Source: Enterobacter sp. RHBSTW-00175
Lineage (GTDB): Bacteria; Pseudomonadota; Gammaproteobacteria; Enterobacterales; Enterobacteriaceae
Assembly: GCF_013927005.1 (NCBI RefSeq)
Contig: NZ_CP055930.1
Span: forward strand, 1,984,001 to 2,048,000
Reading direction: 5' to 3'
DNA: 64,000 nt
The notes beneath the pieces were generated by a model. It did no database searches. It saw only the letters and a list, made by a program, of their open reading frames with translations, and was not told the origin of the DNA. Every line of letters begins with the position of its first letter. Within the stretch, counting starts at the first letter, position 1. Below are positions 1 to 13,777 of this stretch, piece after piece. Position numbers and translations under genes: made by a program.

Positions 1-1293
1 GAGGGAGGACGATATGATTTACCCATCGCTATTGCGCTTCTCGCCGCTTCTGAGCAGCTGAATACCACCAGGCTAAGTTCGTATGAGTTCATCGGAGAAC
101 TCGCTCTTACAGGCTCATTAAGAGGCGTTCCTGGCGCAATTTCAGGTGCCCTGGAAGCTATAAGCGCAGGCCGACAAATCATTGTGGCCAATGAAAATTC
201 TCCTGAAGTGAGCCTGATTGCAGAAAAAGGGTGTCTGATAGCCGGCCATCTACAGGAGGTTTGTGCGTACCTGGAGGGGCGGCATGAGCTTGCCGAACCA
301 CGGGAGGCCGAAGATATCCAGCCGGACAACCGGGACGATCTCAGCGACATTATTGGCCAGGAACAGGGAAAGCGAGCCCTGGAGATTACCGCCGCAGGTG
401 GGCATAACCTCTTATTGATTGGCCCACCAGGAACAGGCAAAACAATGCTGGCAAGCCGCCTGAATGGCTTACTGCCGCCATTAAACAATCGCGAGGCACT
501 TGAAAGCGCCGCCATATTTAGCCTCGTTAGCTCAACATCACTGCAAAAGCAGTGGCGGCAACGACCCTTTCGCTCACCGCACCACAGTGCTTCTTTGACA
601 GCAATGGTGGGTGGGGGCTCTATCCCGGGGCCTGGCGAAATCTCGCTGGCGCACAATGGCATCCTGTTTCTTGATGAATTACCTGAATTTGAACGGCGGG
701 TTCTGGACGCCTTGCGTGAACCAATTGAGTCGGGACAGATTCACATCTCCCGGACGCGCGCCAAAATCAGTTACCCTGCGCGGTTCCAGCTGGTCGCTGC
801 GATGAACCCCAGCCCAACAGGGCACTACCAGGGGAACCATAACCGGTGTACGCCCGAGCAGACGCTCCGCTATCTTGGAAAACTATCAGGTCCTTTCCTC
901 GACCGGTTCGACTTATCTCTGGAGATCCCTCTCCCACCTCCCGGGCTACTCAGCAAGAACAACGGACAGGGAACAACTTCAGCGGAAGTGCGCGAAAGAG
1001 TCATCACTGCCCAGCAGAAGCAATATGCCCGTCAGTGCAAACTCAATGCCTATCTTGATAATGCGGAAATTCGGCAATTCTGCCATCTGTCGTCGGAGGA
1101 TGCGCTTTGGCTTGAGGACACCCTGGTACGGTTTGGGCTTTCGATTCGTGCCTGGCAGCGCTTATTGAAAGTCGCCAGGACGATCGCTGATGTTGAAGGG
1201 TGTACTGAAATCCAGAGGCAGCATCTGCAAGAAGCATTGAGTTATCGTGCAATAGACCGTTTGCTACTGCATCTGCAAAAAATGCTGGCGTAA
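1..1293 (+). CDS. comM: ComM/YifB, Mg-chelatase-like AAA+ ATPase (5' truncated by window edge)
   Basis: The reading frame is open from base 1 (Glu-Gly-Gly-Arg-Tyr-Asp), which corresponds to about residue 75 of the roughly 506-residue E. coli YifB, so the start lies before the window. Visible are a Walker A motif (LIGPPGTGKT), a Walker B motif (ILFLDELPEF), the family block FRSPHHSASLTAM and a C-terminal Mg-chelatase-type domain ending in RLLLHLQKMLA. ComM of naturally competent bacteria is a hexameric helicase that promotes branch migration during integration of transformed DNA; its job in enteric bacteria is unclear. Convergent with maoP across a shared terminator. An in-frame GTG at 184 is internal, not the start. 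Confidence 0.95.
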   Translation, partial: EGGRYDLPIAIALLAASEQLNTTRLSSYEFIGELALTGSLRGVPGAISGALEAISAGRQIIVANENSPEVSLIAEKGCLIAGHLQEVCAYLEGRHELAEPREAEDIQPDNRDDLSDIIGQEQGKRALEITAAGGHNLLLIGPPGTGKTMLASRLNGLLPPLNNREALESAAIFSLVSSTSLQKQWRQRPFRSPHHSASLTAMVGGGSIPGPGEISLAHNGILFLDELPEFERRVLDALREPIESGQIHISRTRAKISYPARFQLVAAMNPSPTGHYQGNHNRCTPEQTLRYLGKLSGPFLDRFDLSLEIPLPPPGLLSKNNGQGTTSAEVRERVITAQQKQYARQCKLNAYLDNAEIRQFCHLSSEDALWLEDTLVRFGLSIRAWQRLLKVARTIADVEGCTEIQRQHLQEALSYRAIDRLLLHLQKMLA

Positions 1294-1319
1294 AAAAAGG
1301 GGCCATAGCCCCTTTTCTT
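1293..1319. terminator. Bidirectional terminator between comM and maoP
   Basis: A GGGGC/GCCCC stem with a short loop is flanked by an A-run on the left and a T-rich tract on the right, so it can serve both convergent genes. It overlaps the last base of the comM stop codon. Confidence 0.8.
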
Positions 1320-1325
1320 GTCACA

Positions 1326-1664
1326 TTAGTCGTCAGACTCGGTGTAATCTTCAGCACCTTCCATCTGAGGCTTACCGCCAGACAGTGTGTGGAAACGCTT
1401 AGGACGCTTGATACGCGCCATATATTTCACCCATACACGTTCTACTTCTGATACCGGCTCACGCTCGCCACGGCAAACGGCAACAAACTGTTTTTCGTCT
1501 TCCGTTTCTGGTTCACGTTTCCCCAGATCCAACTCGTTAAAGGCATAACCATGGCGCTCAAGCAGTTGTGCCTCTTTAATGGTGAAGTCACCATGGCGAG
1601 AGAACCCGCGCGGATAATTTTTATTGTCGAAAAAACGATTCGTCGTCGTAAAGCTTTCCGCCAT
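1326..1664 (-). CDS. maoP: MaoP, Ori-macrodomain organiser (YifE family)
   Basis: 112 codons, the length of E. coli YifE/MaoP, beginning [20 protein letters not shown]. The protein is small, charged and soluble with an acidic C-terminus. In E. coli MaoP works with the nearby 17-bp maoS site to restrict long-range mobility of the Ori macrodomain. It is divergent from hdfR with a 118-bp AT-rich gap, convergent with comM, and lies next to an rRNA operon as in E. coli. Function is assigned by family and synteny; no catalytic motif is evident. Confidence 0.93.
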   Translation of the reverse strand: MAESFTTTNRFFDNKNYPRGFSRHGDFTIKEAQLLERHGYAFNELDLGKREPETEDEKQFVAVCRGEREPVSEVERVWVKYMARIKRPKRFHTLSGGKPQMEGAEDYTESDD

Positions 1665-1782
1665 CCTACACGCTCCTAATTCTTTGGCCGAGCTATTTAT
1701 GGCGCGGAGTATTAGTTACGCTTGACAGAGTGTAAAACAAAACATTTAAATCATAACGACAAATAATTTTGCGGAGAAAGAT

Positions 1783-2604
1783 GTGGATACGGAATTGCTA
1801 AAAACTTTCCTCGAAGTGAGCAGAACGCGTCACTTTGGGCGAGCAGCGGAAGCCCTTTACCTGACGCAGTCAGCGGTCAGTTTTCGTATTCGCCAGTTGG
1901 AGAATCAGCTGGGTGTGAATCTTTTTACGCGCCATCGCAACAATATCCGTTTGACGCCTGCCGGTGAAAAACTATTGCCCTATGCAGAAACGCTGATGAA
2001 TACCTGGCAAGCAGCACGCAAGGAGGTTGCGCATACATCACGGCATAACGAATTCTCTATTGGGGCCAGCGCATCGCTATGGGAATGTATGCTCAGTCAA
2101 TGGCTTACACAGCTATACCGTTCACATAACCACCTACAGTTTGAAGCAAGAATTGCGCAACGTCAGTCGCTGGTTAAGCAATTGCATGAACGGCAACTGG
2201 ATCTCCTGATCACGACAGAAGCCCCCAAAATGGACGAATTTAGCAGCCAGATTATTGGGCAATTTAGCCTTGCACTGTATGCCTCTGAACCCTCAATGAT
2301 GAAGGCTGACCTTAACTATTTACGCCTGGAATGGGGGCCGGATTTTCAACAACATGAGTCTGGATTGATCGCAAGTGATGACGTACCTCAGCTCACCACA
2401 AGCTCGGCTGAGATCGCCTGTCAGCATCTTTCTTTACTGAAAGGTTGCACCTGGTTACCCACGCGTTGGGCGAACAATAAGCCTGAATTGCATACTGTGG
2501 CGGATTCCACAACGCTCTCAAGACCGCTCTATGCCATCTGGTTGCAGAACAGTGACAAACAATCTCAGATAAAAGATCTGTTAAAAATCAACATAATGGA
2601 ATGA
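1783..2604 (+). CDS. hdfR: HdfR, LysR-type transcriptional regulator
   Basis: 273 residues from a GTG start with GGAGA about 7 bases upstream; E. coli HdfR is about 279 residues. The N-terminal winged helix-turn-helix (about residues 1-60, [20 protein letters not shown]) is typical of LysR proteins, followed by a periplasmic-binding-protein-like effector domain. In E. coli HdfR represses flhDC, the flagellar master operon, and affects glutamate synthase expression. It ends about 100 bp from the distal end of the rRNA operon and is convergent with it. The C-terminus (KINIME) is slightly shorter than in E. coli. Confidence 0.93.
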   Translation: MDTELLKTFLEVSRTRHFGRAAEALYLTQSAVSFRIRQLENQLGVNLFTRHRNNIRLTPAGEKLLPYAETLMNTWQAARKEVAHTSRHNEFSIGASASLWECMLSQWLTQLYRSHNHLQFEARIAQRQSLVKQLHERQLDLLITTEAPKMDEFSSQIIGQFSLALYASEPSMMKADLNYLRLEWGPDFQQHESGLIASDDVPQLTTSSAEIACQHLSLLKGCTWLPTRWANNKPELHTVADSTTLSRPLYAIWLQNSDKQSQIKDLLKINIME

Positions 2605-2666
2605 TGCATATTTCCTGCATGGATGCAGGTAGCATTTTCAAAGACGTGGTTTTAGCCTTTTTAAGG

Positions 2667-2698
2667 CAAAAAAAAATCCTTTGCCTAAGCAAAGGATT
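2667..2698 (-). terminator. Terminator of the rRNA operon
   Basis: On the minus strand an ATCCTTTGC/GCAAAGGAT stem with a four-base loop is followed by a run of eight or nine T's. It lies 5 bp beyond tRNA-Trp and is the likely operon terminator. Confidence 0.85.
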
Positions 2699-2703
2699 AT
2701 ATA

Positions 2704-2779
2704 TGGCAGGGGCGGAGAGACTCGAACTCGCGACACCCGGTTTTGGAGACCGGTGCTCTACCAACTGAGCTACGCCCCT
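2704..2779 (-). tRNA. trpT: tRNA-Trp (CCA anticodon), distal gene of the rRNA operon
   Basis: 76 nt with encoded CCA end. The acceptor stem AGGGGCG/CGCCCCT closes and the anticodon CCA lies at 2744-2746 (complement). Compared with E. coli trpT the D-stem has C11-G24 in place of U11-G24. The 15-48 pair is G-C in place of A-U. The T-stem reads GCGAG/CTCTC and leaves a C50-U64 mismatch. It lies 55 bp downstream of tRNA-Asp in the rRNA transcript. Confidence 0.97.
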
Positions 2780-2834
2780 AAATTTTCTTACCATTAAGCC
2801 TGCTAAGATATAGCAGGCTTAATGTCTTAATAAG

Positions 2835-2911
2835 TGGCGGAACGGACGGGACTCGAACCCGCGACCCCCTGCGTGACAGGCAGGTATTCTAACCGACTGA
2901 ACTACCGCTCC
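2835..2911 (-). tRNA. aspT: tRNA-Asp (GTC anticodon)
   Basis: 77 nt including CCA, apparently identical to E. coli tRNA-Asp over acceptor (GGAGCGG/CCGTTCC), anticodon and T arms. It sits between 5S rRNA and tRNA-Trp, the arrangement seen downstream of E. coli rrnC. Confidence 0.97.
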
Positions 2912-2963
2912 ACCGAAGACTTTGTAACCACCGGATTAATGCACCGGCTTACTACTTAATTTG

Positions 2964-3083
2964 ATGCCTAGCAGTTCCCTACTCTCACATGGGGAGACCC
3001 CACACTACCATCGGCGCTACGGCGTTTCACTTCTGAGTTCGGCATGGGGTCAGGTGGGACCACCGCGCTAAAGCCGCCAGGCA
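2964..3083 (-). rRNA. rrf: 5S ribosomal RNA
   Basis: 120 nt, with termini TGCCTGGCGG at 3083 and ending in CAT at 2964. It matches the enterobacterial 5S sequence almost throughout. It follows 23S rRNA after about 69 bp. Confidence 0.97.
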
Positions 3084-3152
3084 AATTCTGTTAAATCTGT
3101 ATCAGGCTGAAAATATTCTGTCTCTCAACCGCCGAAACAGCTTCGGCGTTGT

Positions 3153-6058
<2,906 letters not shown>

Positions 6059-6238
6059 TCACAACCCGAAGATGTTTCTTTCGATTCATCATCAAATTGC
6101 GAAAATTTGAGAGACTCGAACACACCACTTAAGGTGTGTCGTTTCAATTTTCAGCTTGATCCAGATTTTTAAAGAGCAAAACTTCGCAGTGAACCTTTTC
6201 AGGTACACTCTGAAGTTTTCTTGTTTTCGCAGTAAAGA

Positions 6239-6314
6239 TGGTGGAGCTATGCGGGATCGAACCGCAGACCTCCTGCGTGCAAGGCAGGCGCTCTCCCAGC
6301 TGAGCTATAACCCC
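6239..6314 (-). tRNA. alaT: tRNA-Ala (TGC anticodon), 16S-23S spacer
   Basis: 76 nt with CCA end, acceptor GGGGCTA/TAGCTCC and anticodon TGC (complement of 6279-6281). It is the second spacer tRNA, after tRNA-Ile. The gene symbol is by analogy, since several copies exist in enteric genomes. Confidence 0.97.
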
Positions 6315-6362
6315 ATCGTATACACTAATCTCTGTACCGCTCATCCTTTAACATAAGGATTT

Positions 6363-6439
<77 letters not shown>

Positions 6440-6508
6440 GCAGAGATTTTTACTGCTATTTTTCATCAGACAATCTGTGTGAGCACTACAAAGGCAGGTT
6501 CTTTAAGG

Positions 6509-8048
<1,540 letters not shown>

Positions 8049-8231
8049 AAGTTTGATGCTCGTGAATTAAACTTCGTAATGAATTACGTATGTTCACTCA
8101 GAGACTTGGTATTCATTTATCGTCTTGCGACGTTAAGAATCCATGTCACTTTGAGTGCCCACACAGATTGTCTGATAAATTGTTAAAGAGCAGTGCAACG
8201 TGGCTTTCAGCTCACCGTTGCGAGGTCCCGT
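8049..8231 (-). promoter_or_regulatory. rRNA leader with boxA antitermination site
   Basis: The transcribed leader between P2 and 16S contains the boxA sequence TGCTCTTTAACAA (complement of 8180-8192), which nucleates the NusA/B/E/G antitermination complex in E. coli rRNA operons. The rest forms the 5' half of the 16S processing stem. No gene is present. Confidence 0.85.
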
Positions 8232-8259
8232 ATATTACGTTTTCCTCATTCAGAGTCAA
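8232..8259 (-). promoter_or_regulatory. rRNA promoter P2
   Basis: On the minus strand -35 TTGACT (complement of 8254-8259) and -10 TAATAT (complement of 8232-8237) are separated by 16 bp, the arrangement of E. coli rrn P2. Confidence 0.85.
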
Positions 8260-8351
8260 GCGTTTATTTTCGTTTTTCTCTGTTGGCGTTCATCTCTGAA
8301 CCCCGCTAACCCGGCGGCTTGTAAGCCGTTGTTCCGTGTCAGTGGAGGCGC

Positions 8352-8420
8352 ATTATAGGGAGTTCTCAGACGTTGACAACCCCTCTTTTGAAAAAAACTT
8401 TCAACCGTCTCTTTTTTGCT
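8352..8420 (-). promoter_or_regulatory. rRNA promoter P1 with UP element
   Basis: -35 TTGTCA (complement of 8374-8379) and -10 TATAAT (complement of 8352-8357) are 16 bp apart, followed by the GC-rich discriminator GCGCC, the hallmark of stringent rrn P1 control. A/T tracts at about 8388-8420 are the likely UP element. Fis sites would extend into the 3' end of murI. Confidence 0.9.
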
Positions 8421-8430
8421 CAAAACCGTG

Positions 8431-9282
8431 CTACAACGCTAGTTTTTCGAGCGTTTCAAAGCCGTAACGATGTAAAACGGGTAAAAGTTGTTCAGTCTCT
8501 TTTGTTATCGCCATACAAAAAGCGATATTGGCATCACTAGATTTTGCATCTGGCGCTTCATGTTCAAGCAGCCAGGCAGTACGACGCGCAATTGCCGCAC
8601 CGGAATCCACCAGCCGGGTCCCCTCTGGCAGAACCGCCAGAAGCTCTTCCTGTAAAAGAGGGAAATGGGTACATCCCAGAACAACGGTGTCCGGCGGCTC
8701 CGGCATCCGCAGCCACGGACGCAAAATGCGGCGCAGCTCTTCCAGTGGAACAGCGTGTCCATGCAACTTCGCTTCCGCCATTTCGACAAGCTCCGCAGAT
8801 CCGAGCATCGCAATCTGGCATTCATTAGCAAAGCGGTCGATCAGCTCACGCGTATAAGGACGCTTCACCGTACCACGCGTAGCCAGCAACCCGACAATCC
8901 CATTCGCCGTCAGACGTGCGGCCGGTTTAATCGCAGGCACAACACCCACAACCGGGAACGGAAACTTTTCGCGTAATGCGGGAAGGGATACCGTACTCGC
9001 CGTATTGCAGGCGATAACGGCCAGCGCCAGAGGATAGCGCTTTTGCACGGCAGTCACGATTTCAAGGACACGCTCAACAATGAACTCTTCGCTCTTTTCT
9101 CCATAAGGGAAAGCGACGTTATCGAAAGCATAGATGTAATGGAGATTCGGCAGGAGATGCCGAATCTCATCATAGACCGAAAGCCCACCTACGCCGGAAT
9201 CAAACACCAGCACGGAGGGACGCGGATCAGAAGGTGTAGCTGCCAGACAAGGTGTATTCCCGTCCTGCAGTTTGGTAGCCAT
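8431..9282 (-). CDS. murI: Glutamate racemase MurI
   Basis: 283 residues (E. coli 285), starting [20 protein letters not shown]. It interconverts L- and D-glutamate in the cytoplasm to supply D-Glu for peptidoglycan. The two catalytic cysteines lie in ACNTAST and LGCTHFPLL, and the substrate-binding N-terminal FDSGVGG motif is present; the long N-terminal extension is typical of the UDP-MurNAc-Ala-activated enteric enzymes. Its start overlaps the 3' end of btuB by 56 nt in another frame, as in E. coli. It ends about 50 bp before the -35 of rRNA promoter P1. Confidence 0.97.
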   Translation of the reverse strand: MATKLQDGNTPCLAATPSDPRPSVLVFDSGVGGLSVYDEIRHLLPNLHYIYAFDNVAFPYGEKSEEFIVERVLEIVTAVQKRYPLALAVIACNTASTVSLPALREKFPFPVVGVVPAIKPAARLTANGIVGLLATRGTVKRPYTRELIDRFANECQIAMLGSAELVEMAEAKLHGHAVPLEELRRILRPWLRMPEPPDTVVLGCTHFPLLQEELLAVLPEGTRLVDSGAAIARRTAWLLEHEAPDAKSSDANIAFCMAITKETEQLLPVLHRYGFETLEKLAL

Positions 9283-11074
9283 AAACTGTCTCGTAATCTT
9301 TATCGAACAGGTTGGCTATTTTACCACGAACTGTAAGGTGAGAGGTGACAGGATATGAAACTGCGACATCCCACAAACTTACACCGCCCATTTTGACTTC
9401 ACGAGACGGGAAACTACTGAAGTCATCGTCATAGCGCGTACCCAAATAGCGATATGCAAGATTCCAGTCAACATCCCAGGTTTGCCAGTCAAGTTGATAT
9501 TTCACCTGCTGCTTAGAGCGGCGCTTGAGCACTTCATTGGTGTTTGCATTACGTGGATCCACATAATCATATGAGACCTGATGGCTAATCGGGCCGGTAT
9601 CAAATTGAGCAGTGGCCTCTATCCCCTCAATACGTGCTTTGTTCACGTTGTATGGACGGTTCATCTGATCGTAACCAATCAGATTATCGACATCGTTACG
9701 GTAAGCGCTAACACGCCAGTTCACCGGGCCGGTTAAACCTTCAAAGCCGCCTTCCCACTGTTTGCTCTCTTCAGGTTTAAGATCCGGGTTGCCGTACTTC
9801 GCACTGTGGATCTGACTCATGGTTGGCGCTTTATAGGCTGTACCGTAGGAGGCAATGAAGCGATATCCTTCGATAAACTCCCAGGCCGCGCTGGTTTGCC
9901 AGGTGCTGTGGTTGCCGAAGTTCGAGTTGTCATCATTACGAGCGGCGGCTTCCAGCGTCACGCTATCAAACTGCTGCATACCGGAGAGGAAAACACCCGT
10001 ATTGTGCTGCTCGTAGCCTTTATCCAGAGATGCCGTTCCCGACTGGGTTTTCTGTTTCTGCCAGTCCAGACCTGCGCCGATATTGCCGTGACCGACGGCC
10101 ACGTTGTTCATCCACTGAGCGGTATATTGCTTAACATCATCCATGCTGGAAGATGCTGCATAACGGCCTTTGCTCGGATCATAGTTAAGGTCTTTGCTAC
10201 GACCATAGCCCGCGACCAGCTGAGATTGATAAATCCCCTGGCTATAGCGAAGCCCGGTATCCCAGTTCTGGCTATACAGTTGGCGTGTATCCGGAGTGCC
10301 GGTTATAGCCGTGTAATCATCATTGTAGGTATCGTAACCATCGTACGCCGTGCGGTTATCGTAACCAAAGCCACGGAAGAAACCGCTCACGCTGTCGGTG
10401 ATCTGCTGCTCCACAGAGCCATAGAGTGACTTACTCATAAAGCCGTCACGGTCAGGCTGGCGCGGTGCATCGTTTGCGCCAATATCAAAACCACGGGTAT
10501 AGGTATAGTTGCCCGCCATTGTAATTTTGGTTTTATCCAGCACCTGCTGGAAAGAGCCATCATAGGTCTGGTAACCCTTAGACCCCACCCCTGCAGAAAT
10601 TTCTGCCCCCGGTTTGTCGCGCCCGGTGATGATGTTGATTACACCGCCAATCGCGTCGGAGCCATACAGGGCCGAACGTGGGCCACGAATGTATTCAATA
10701 CGCTGAATCAGGGAAGTAGGGATCTGGCTGAGGTCAGGAACGTTGCTGATCCCTGCATTATTCAGAGGGACACCATCGATCAGCACCAGAACATGGCGGG
10801 ATTCGGTCCCGCGTATAAAGGTAGAAGAGGTCGCGCCCATACCACCGCTTTGCGCGATATCCACGCCTGGCAGTCGTGACATGATTTCCACCACACTCTT
10901 TGCCTGCCAGCGTTCGATATCTTCACGCGTCACCACTGACGTCGGTGCGAGAACGGTATTAACAGGTTGCTCAAAACGGTTTGCAGTCACCACCAACGAG
11001 TCTGAGCTATCCTGCGCCCAGCCCGAAAATGCCGTGACGGAAAGCGCCGTCAACAGCGATACTTTTTTAATCAT
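9227..11074 (-). CDS. btuB: BtuB, vitamin B12 outer-membrane TonB-dependent receptor
   Basis: 615 residues from ATG at 11074 ([20 protein letters not shown]); an ATG five codons upstream is ignored because E. coli BtuB begins MIKK. The signal peptide is followed by a TonB box (DSLVVTAN), a plug domain with [16 protein letters not shown], and a 22-strand beta-barrel ending ...[11 protein letters not shown] with terminal Phe. It transports cobalamin across the outer membrane with TonB-ExbBD energy and is also a receptor for phage BF23 and E colicins. The leader carries a cobalamin riboswitch. Extracellular loops differ clearly from E. coli (for example [16 protein letters not shown]), as expected for phage/colicin-exposed sites. 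Confidence 0.97.
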   Translation of the reverse strand: MIKKVSLLTALSVTAFSGWAQDSSDSLVVTANRFEQPVNTVLAPTSVVTREDIERWQAKSVVEIMSRLPGVDIAQSGGMGATSSTFIRGTESRHVLVLIDGVPLNNAGISNVPDLSQIPTSLIQRIEYIRGPRSALYGSDAIGGVINIITGRDKPGAEISAGVGSKGYQTYDGSFQQVLDKTKITMAGNYTYTRGFDIGANDAPRQPDRDGFMSKSLYGSVEQQITDSVSGFFRGFGYDNRTAYDGYDTYNDDYTAITGTPDTRQLYSQNWDTGLRYSQGIYQSQLVAGYGRSKDLNYDPSKGRYAASSSMDDVKQYTAQWMNNVAVGHGNIGAGLDWQKQKTQSGTASLDKGYEQHNTGVFLSGMQQFDSVTLEAAARNDDNSNFGNHSTWQTSAAWEFIEGYRFIASYGTAYKAPTMSQIHSAKYGNPDLKPEESKQWEGGFEGLTGPVNWRVSAYRNDVDNLIGYDQMNRPYNVNKARIEGIEATAQFDTGPISHQVSYDYVDPRNANTNEVLKRRSKQQVKYQLDWQTWDVDWNLAYRYLGTRYDDDFSSFPSREVKMGGVSLWDVAVSYPVTSHLTVRGKIANLFDKDYETVYGYQTAGREYTLSGSYTF

Positions 11075-11124
11075 TGTTAAAGCATCCACAATATAAGAAG
11101 GATGCCGCAGGCCTCATCTATAGC

Positions 11125-11311
11125 ACGCGATGATGAAACCAAATGCGACGTGTTACCGGCAGGTCTTCGGGCTAGGTGGCGTTTAATGGATGAAGACTTC
11201 CCGTTCTCACAGTGTCTACAACTCTCATCCCGCCAGTCTTTACCGCTGCGCGTCAGCTCCAGATTTACACTGGATTCCCTTTTCACTCTCAGGAGACCGG
11301 AAACAGAATGC
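11125..11311 (-). promoter_or_regulatory. Cobalamin (AdoCbl) riboswitch in the btuB leader
   Basis: The minus-strand leader contains the B12 box AGCCCGAAGACCTGCC (complement of 11158-11173), GCTGACGCGCAGCGGTAA, and GGGAAGTCTTCATC in the same order as the roughly 240-nt E. coli btuB leader. The expression-platform sequence CGCGATGATGAAACC lies nearer the start codon. In E. coli AdoCbl binding hides the ribosome-binding site and blocks translation. The btuB leader as a whole fills 11075 to about 11301. Confidence 0.93.
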
Positions 11312-11387
11312 TACAATTAGACACGTATAGATGTCCAGATAGCTATTAGCCATTAAATCTGGACATCCCCTGAACAATGCCTACAAT
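11308..11387. promoter_or_regulatory. Divergent btuB/trmA promoter region with an 11-bp inverted repeat
   Basis: GATGTCCAGAT (11330-11340) and ATCTGGACATC (11357-11367) form a perfect 11-bp inverted repeat with a 16-base spacer. Each arm contains a TGGACA that can act as a -35. For trmA it pairs with -10 TACAAT at 11382-11387. For btuB it pairs with TAGCAT (complement of 11308-11313). The arms also resemble met-box halves (consensus AGACGTCT). Promoter assignment is inference. Confidence 0.6.
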
Positions 11388-11420
11388 CCCCGCGTAATTC
11401 TTTATCACTCAGGACGCATC

Positions 11421-12521
11421 ATGACCCCCGAACACCTCCCGACAGAACAGTACGACGCGCAGCTGGCAGAGAAAGTTGTCCGCCTGCAAAGTATGATGAC
11501 GCCTTTCAATGCGCCCGTTCCAGAGGTGTTCCGTTCCCCAGTCAGCCATTACCGGATGCGTGCAGAATTTCGCATCTGGCACGATGGGGACGACCTGTAC
11601 CACATCATTTTCGATCAGCAGACAAAATCCCGTATCCGCGTAGACAGTTTTCCGGCGGCGAGCGAGCTGATTAACCAGCTGATGACCCTCATTATGGATG
11701 GCGTGCGCAGCAACCCGGTGCTTCGCAACAAGCTGTTCCAGATTGACTACCTGACCACGCAAAGCAACCAGGCGATTGTCTCCCTGCTGTATCACAAAGC
11801 ACTGAACGACGAGTGGCGCGAGCAGGCAGAAGCCCTGCGCGATGCCCTGCGCGCGCAGAATATCAATGTTCACCTGATTGGCCGTGCCACCAAAACCAAA
11901 ATCATGCTGGACCAGGATTACATCGATGAGCGTCTGCCGGTGGCGGGTAAAGAGATGATTTACCGCCAGGTAGAAAACAGCTTCACCCAGCCAAACGCCG
12001 CGATGAACGTGCAGATGCTGGAGTGGGCGCTGAAGGCGACAGAAGGGTCAACGGGCGATCTGCTTGAGCTGTACTGTGGTAACGGTAACTTCTCACTGGC
12101 GCTGGCGCGTAACTTTGAGCGCGTGCTGGCAACTGAAATCGCTAAGCCGTCGGTCGCTGCCGCCCAGTACAACATCGCCGCTAATCATATCGACAACGTG
12201 CAGATCATTCGTATGGCGGCAGAAGAGTTTACGCAGGCGATGAACGGCGTGCGTGAGTTCAATCGATTACAGGGTATCGACCTGAAGAGTTACCAGTGTG
12301 AGACGATTTTTGTCGATCCGCCGCGCAGTGGTCTGGACAGCGAAACCGAGAAGATGGTGCAGGCGTACCCGCGTATTTTGTATATCTCCTGCAACCCGGA
12401 AACCCTGTGCAAGAATCTGGAAACATTAAGCCAGACGCACAACGTTGAACGTCTGGCTCTGTTCGATCAATTCCCGTATACGCACCACATGGAGTGCGGT
12501 GTATTGCTTACCGCGAAGTAA
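11421..12521 (+). CDS. trmA: tRNA m5U54 methyltransferase TrmA
   Basis: 366 residues, equal to E. coli TrmA. It makes 5-methyluridine at position 54 of tRNA using SAM and also acts on tmRNA. Visible are the SAM-binding block [26 protein letters not shown], the catalytic nucleophile Cys in YISCNPETL and the C-terminal HHMECGVLL with its general-base Glu. The promoter lies in the intergenic inverted repeat shared with btuB; the -10 followed by a GC-rich CCCCGCG discriminator agrees with the known stringent control. A REP element lies downstream. Confidence 0.97.
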   Translation: MTPEHLPTEQYDAQLAEKVVRLQSMMTPFNAPVPEVFRSPVSHYRMRAEFRIWHDGDDLYHIIFDQQTKSRIRVDSFPAASELINQLMTLIMDGVRSNPVLRNKLFQIDYLTTQSNQAIVSLLYHKALNDEWREQAEALRDALRAQNINVHLIGRATKTKIMLDQDYIDERLPVAGKEMIYRQVENSFTQPNAAMNVQMLEWALKATEGSTGDLLELYCGNGNFSLALARNFERVLATEIAKPSVAAAQYNIAANHIDNVQIIRMAAEEFTQAMNGVREFNRLQGIDLKSYQCETIFVDPPRSGLDSETEKMVQAYPRILYISCNPETLCKNLETLSQTHNVERLALFDQFPYTHHMECGVLLTAK

Positions 12522-12528
12522 TCTGTAT

Positions 12529-12560
12529 GCCGGATGGCGCTGCGCTTATCCGGCCTACAA
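12529..12560. repeat. REP-like palindromic element
   Basis: GCCGGATGGCGC and GCGCTTATCCGGC form an imperfect hairpin followed by CTACAA, the classic enterobacterial REP form. It lies in the convergent gap between trmA and yijD and probably protects or terminates the transcripts. Confidence 0.75.
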
Positions 12561-12572
12561 CCCCCAATTCAC

Positions 12573-12932
12573 TTACTCCGGCAGCTCGTGCTTACGGCCA
12601 CGCATCCGCGAGCCAATCCAGAATACCAGCGCCACAGACAGCACCGCCGGCAGGAAGTTTGAGCCGATATCCGGGTACTCTGCACGTACCACAGTGCTAT
12701 ACAGCAACACGCCTAAAATAAAGCATGCTGCAGCAAGCCCCGGCAACCCCACAGGCATCGTGCGGTTCAGATAGCGTTGATGCAGACAGTACACCGTCAG
12801 CACCAGTGCAATTAGCGGGAAAATTGAGAATGGTACGATAGAGCTGAAAACAGCCGAAAACGTGCCATTAATTGATAAGCCAGCGATCAATGCCAGCAAC
12901 AACGTACCTTTATCCTGACCTGACTGTTTCAT
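12573..12932 (-). CDS. yijD: YijD, small inner-membrane protein (DUF1422)
   Basis: 119 residues (E. coli YijD 119) beginning [20 protein letters not shown]. About four hydrophobic segments (near 10-30, 35-50, 60-80 and 88-106) end in a basic tail [11 protein letters not shown]. Function is unknown. It starts 10 bp after fabR and is very likely cotranscribed with it, as in E. coli; the link to the fatty-acid regulator is only by context. Confidence 0.93.
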   Translation of the reverse strand: MKQSGQDKGTLLLALIAGLSINGTFSAVFSSIVPFSIFPLIALVLTVYCLHQRYLNRTMPVGLPGLAAACFILGVLLYSTVVRAEYPDIGSNFLPAVLSVALVFWIGSRMRGRKHELPE

Positions 12933-12942
12933 TACTCACCCT

Positions 12943-13578
12943 TCACTCATCGGTTTGATGTGCCAACTTTTCTTGTTCACGGCGATACCAGTAATATGCC
13001 CCTTTGGAGATCATCCTGAGTTGCAATACCAGTCGCTCTTCGAGCTGCTTGCGCTGTTCAACGCTCACATCCAGTGCTTCGGCACCCGCACTAAAGACAA
13101 TGGTCACCATCGCCTCGGCCTGCGCTTCAGTGAATGCACGCGGCATATGGTTTTCGAGTTCAAGATAGTCGGCAAGTTCCGCAATGAAGTGCTGAATTTC
13201 ACGCGCGACCGCGGCACGAAATGCGGCCGATGTCCCGGAACGTTCACGCAACAGCAGGCGAAATGCGTTGGGGTTATTGCCGATGAACTCCATAAAGGTC
13301 GATACGGACGTGCGAATAACACTACCGCCTTTTGCGATACGCTGACGTGCCTGGCGCATCAGCTGGCGCAGCATCAGACCACTTTCGTCGACCATGGTCA
13401 GGCCCAGTTCATCCACATCACGGAAATGACGATAGAAGGACGTTGGCGCAATCCCGGCCTCGCGTGCTACTTCACGCAGGCTCAAACTGGCAAAACTTCG
13501 CTCAGCACTCAGCTGACTGAATGCGGCTTCCACCAGCGAACGCCGGGTTTTCTCTTTTTGTTGTGCTCTTACGCCCAT
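12943..13578 (-). CDS. fabR: FabR, TetR-family repressor of unsaturated fatty acid synthesis
   Basis: 211 residues from the ATG at 13578 ([20 protein letters not shown]), the start matching the revised E. coli protein of about 215 residues; an upstream in-frame ATG at 13704 would add 42 poorly conserved residues. The N-terminal TetR helix-turn-helix contains [20 protein letters not shown]. FabR senses the unsaturated/saturated acyl balance and represses fabB and fabA in E. coli. It is divergent from sthA with a 199-bp gap and precedes yijD. Confidence 0.95.
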   Translation of the reverse strand: MGVRAQQKEKTRRSLVEAAFSQLSAERSFASLSLREVAREAGIAPTSFYRHFRDVDELGLTMVDESGLMLRQLMRQARQRIAKGGSVIRTSVSTFMEFIGNNPNAFRLLLRERSGTSAAFRAAVAREIQHFIAELADYLELENHMPRAFTEAQAEAMVTIVFSAGAEALDVSVEQRKQLEERLVLQLRMISKGAYYWYRREQEKLAHQTDE

Positions 13579-13777
13579 CACGATAGTTGAATCCTTCCAA
13601 AGGCCTGATGGCACTATACCAGAGAATAAAATTAATCTGTTTGCCTGGCTTTGTGAATGATTGTTTACGCGCGGTTTGTGCTCCACTGCCCGAAAAAAGC
13701 ACAACGATAATTGGGTTACTCTGGCAATGATGTTATGATTCTGTTGCTTTTATGTATAAGAACAGGTAAGCCTTGCC

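Noticed and set aside
2588..2794. Minus-strand frame of 68 codons containing VAQLVEHRSPKPGVASSS
   Set aside because: This is the well-known spurious translation of a tRNA gene (here tRNA-Trp); no RBS and full overlap with the tRNA.
6144..6344. Minus-strand frame containing VIAQLGERLPCTQEVCGSIP
   Set aside because: Translation of tRNA-Ala and its flanks; a frequent database artefact.
9806..10429. 207-codon plus-strand hydrophobic frame antisense to btuB
   Set aside because: The hydrophobicity is the antisense of beta-barrel codons; no independent signal.
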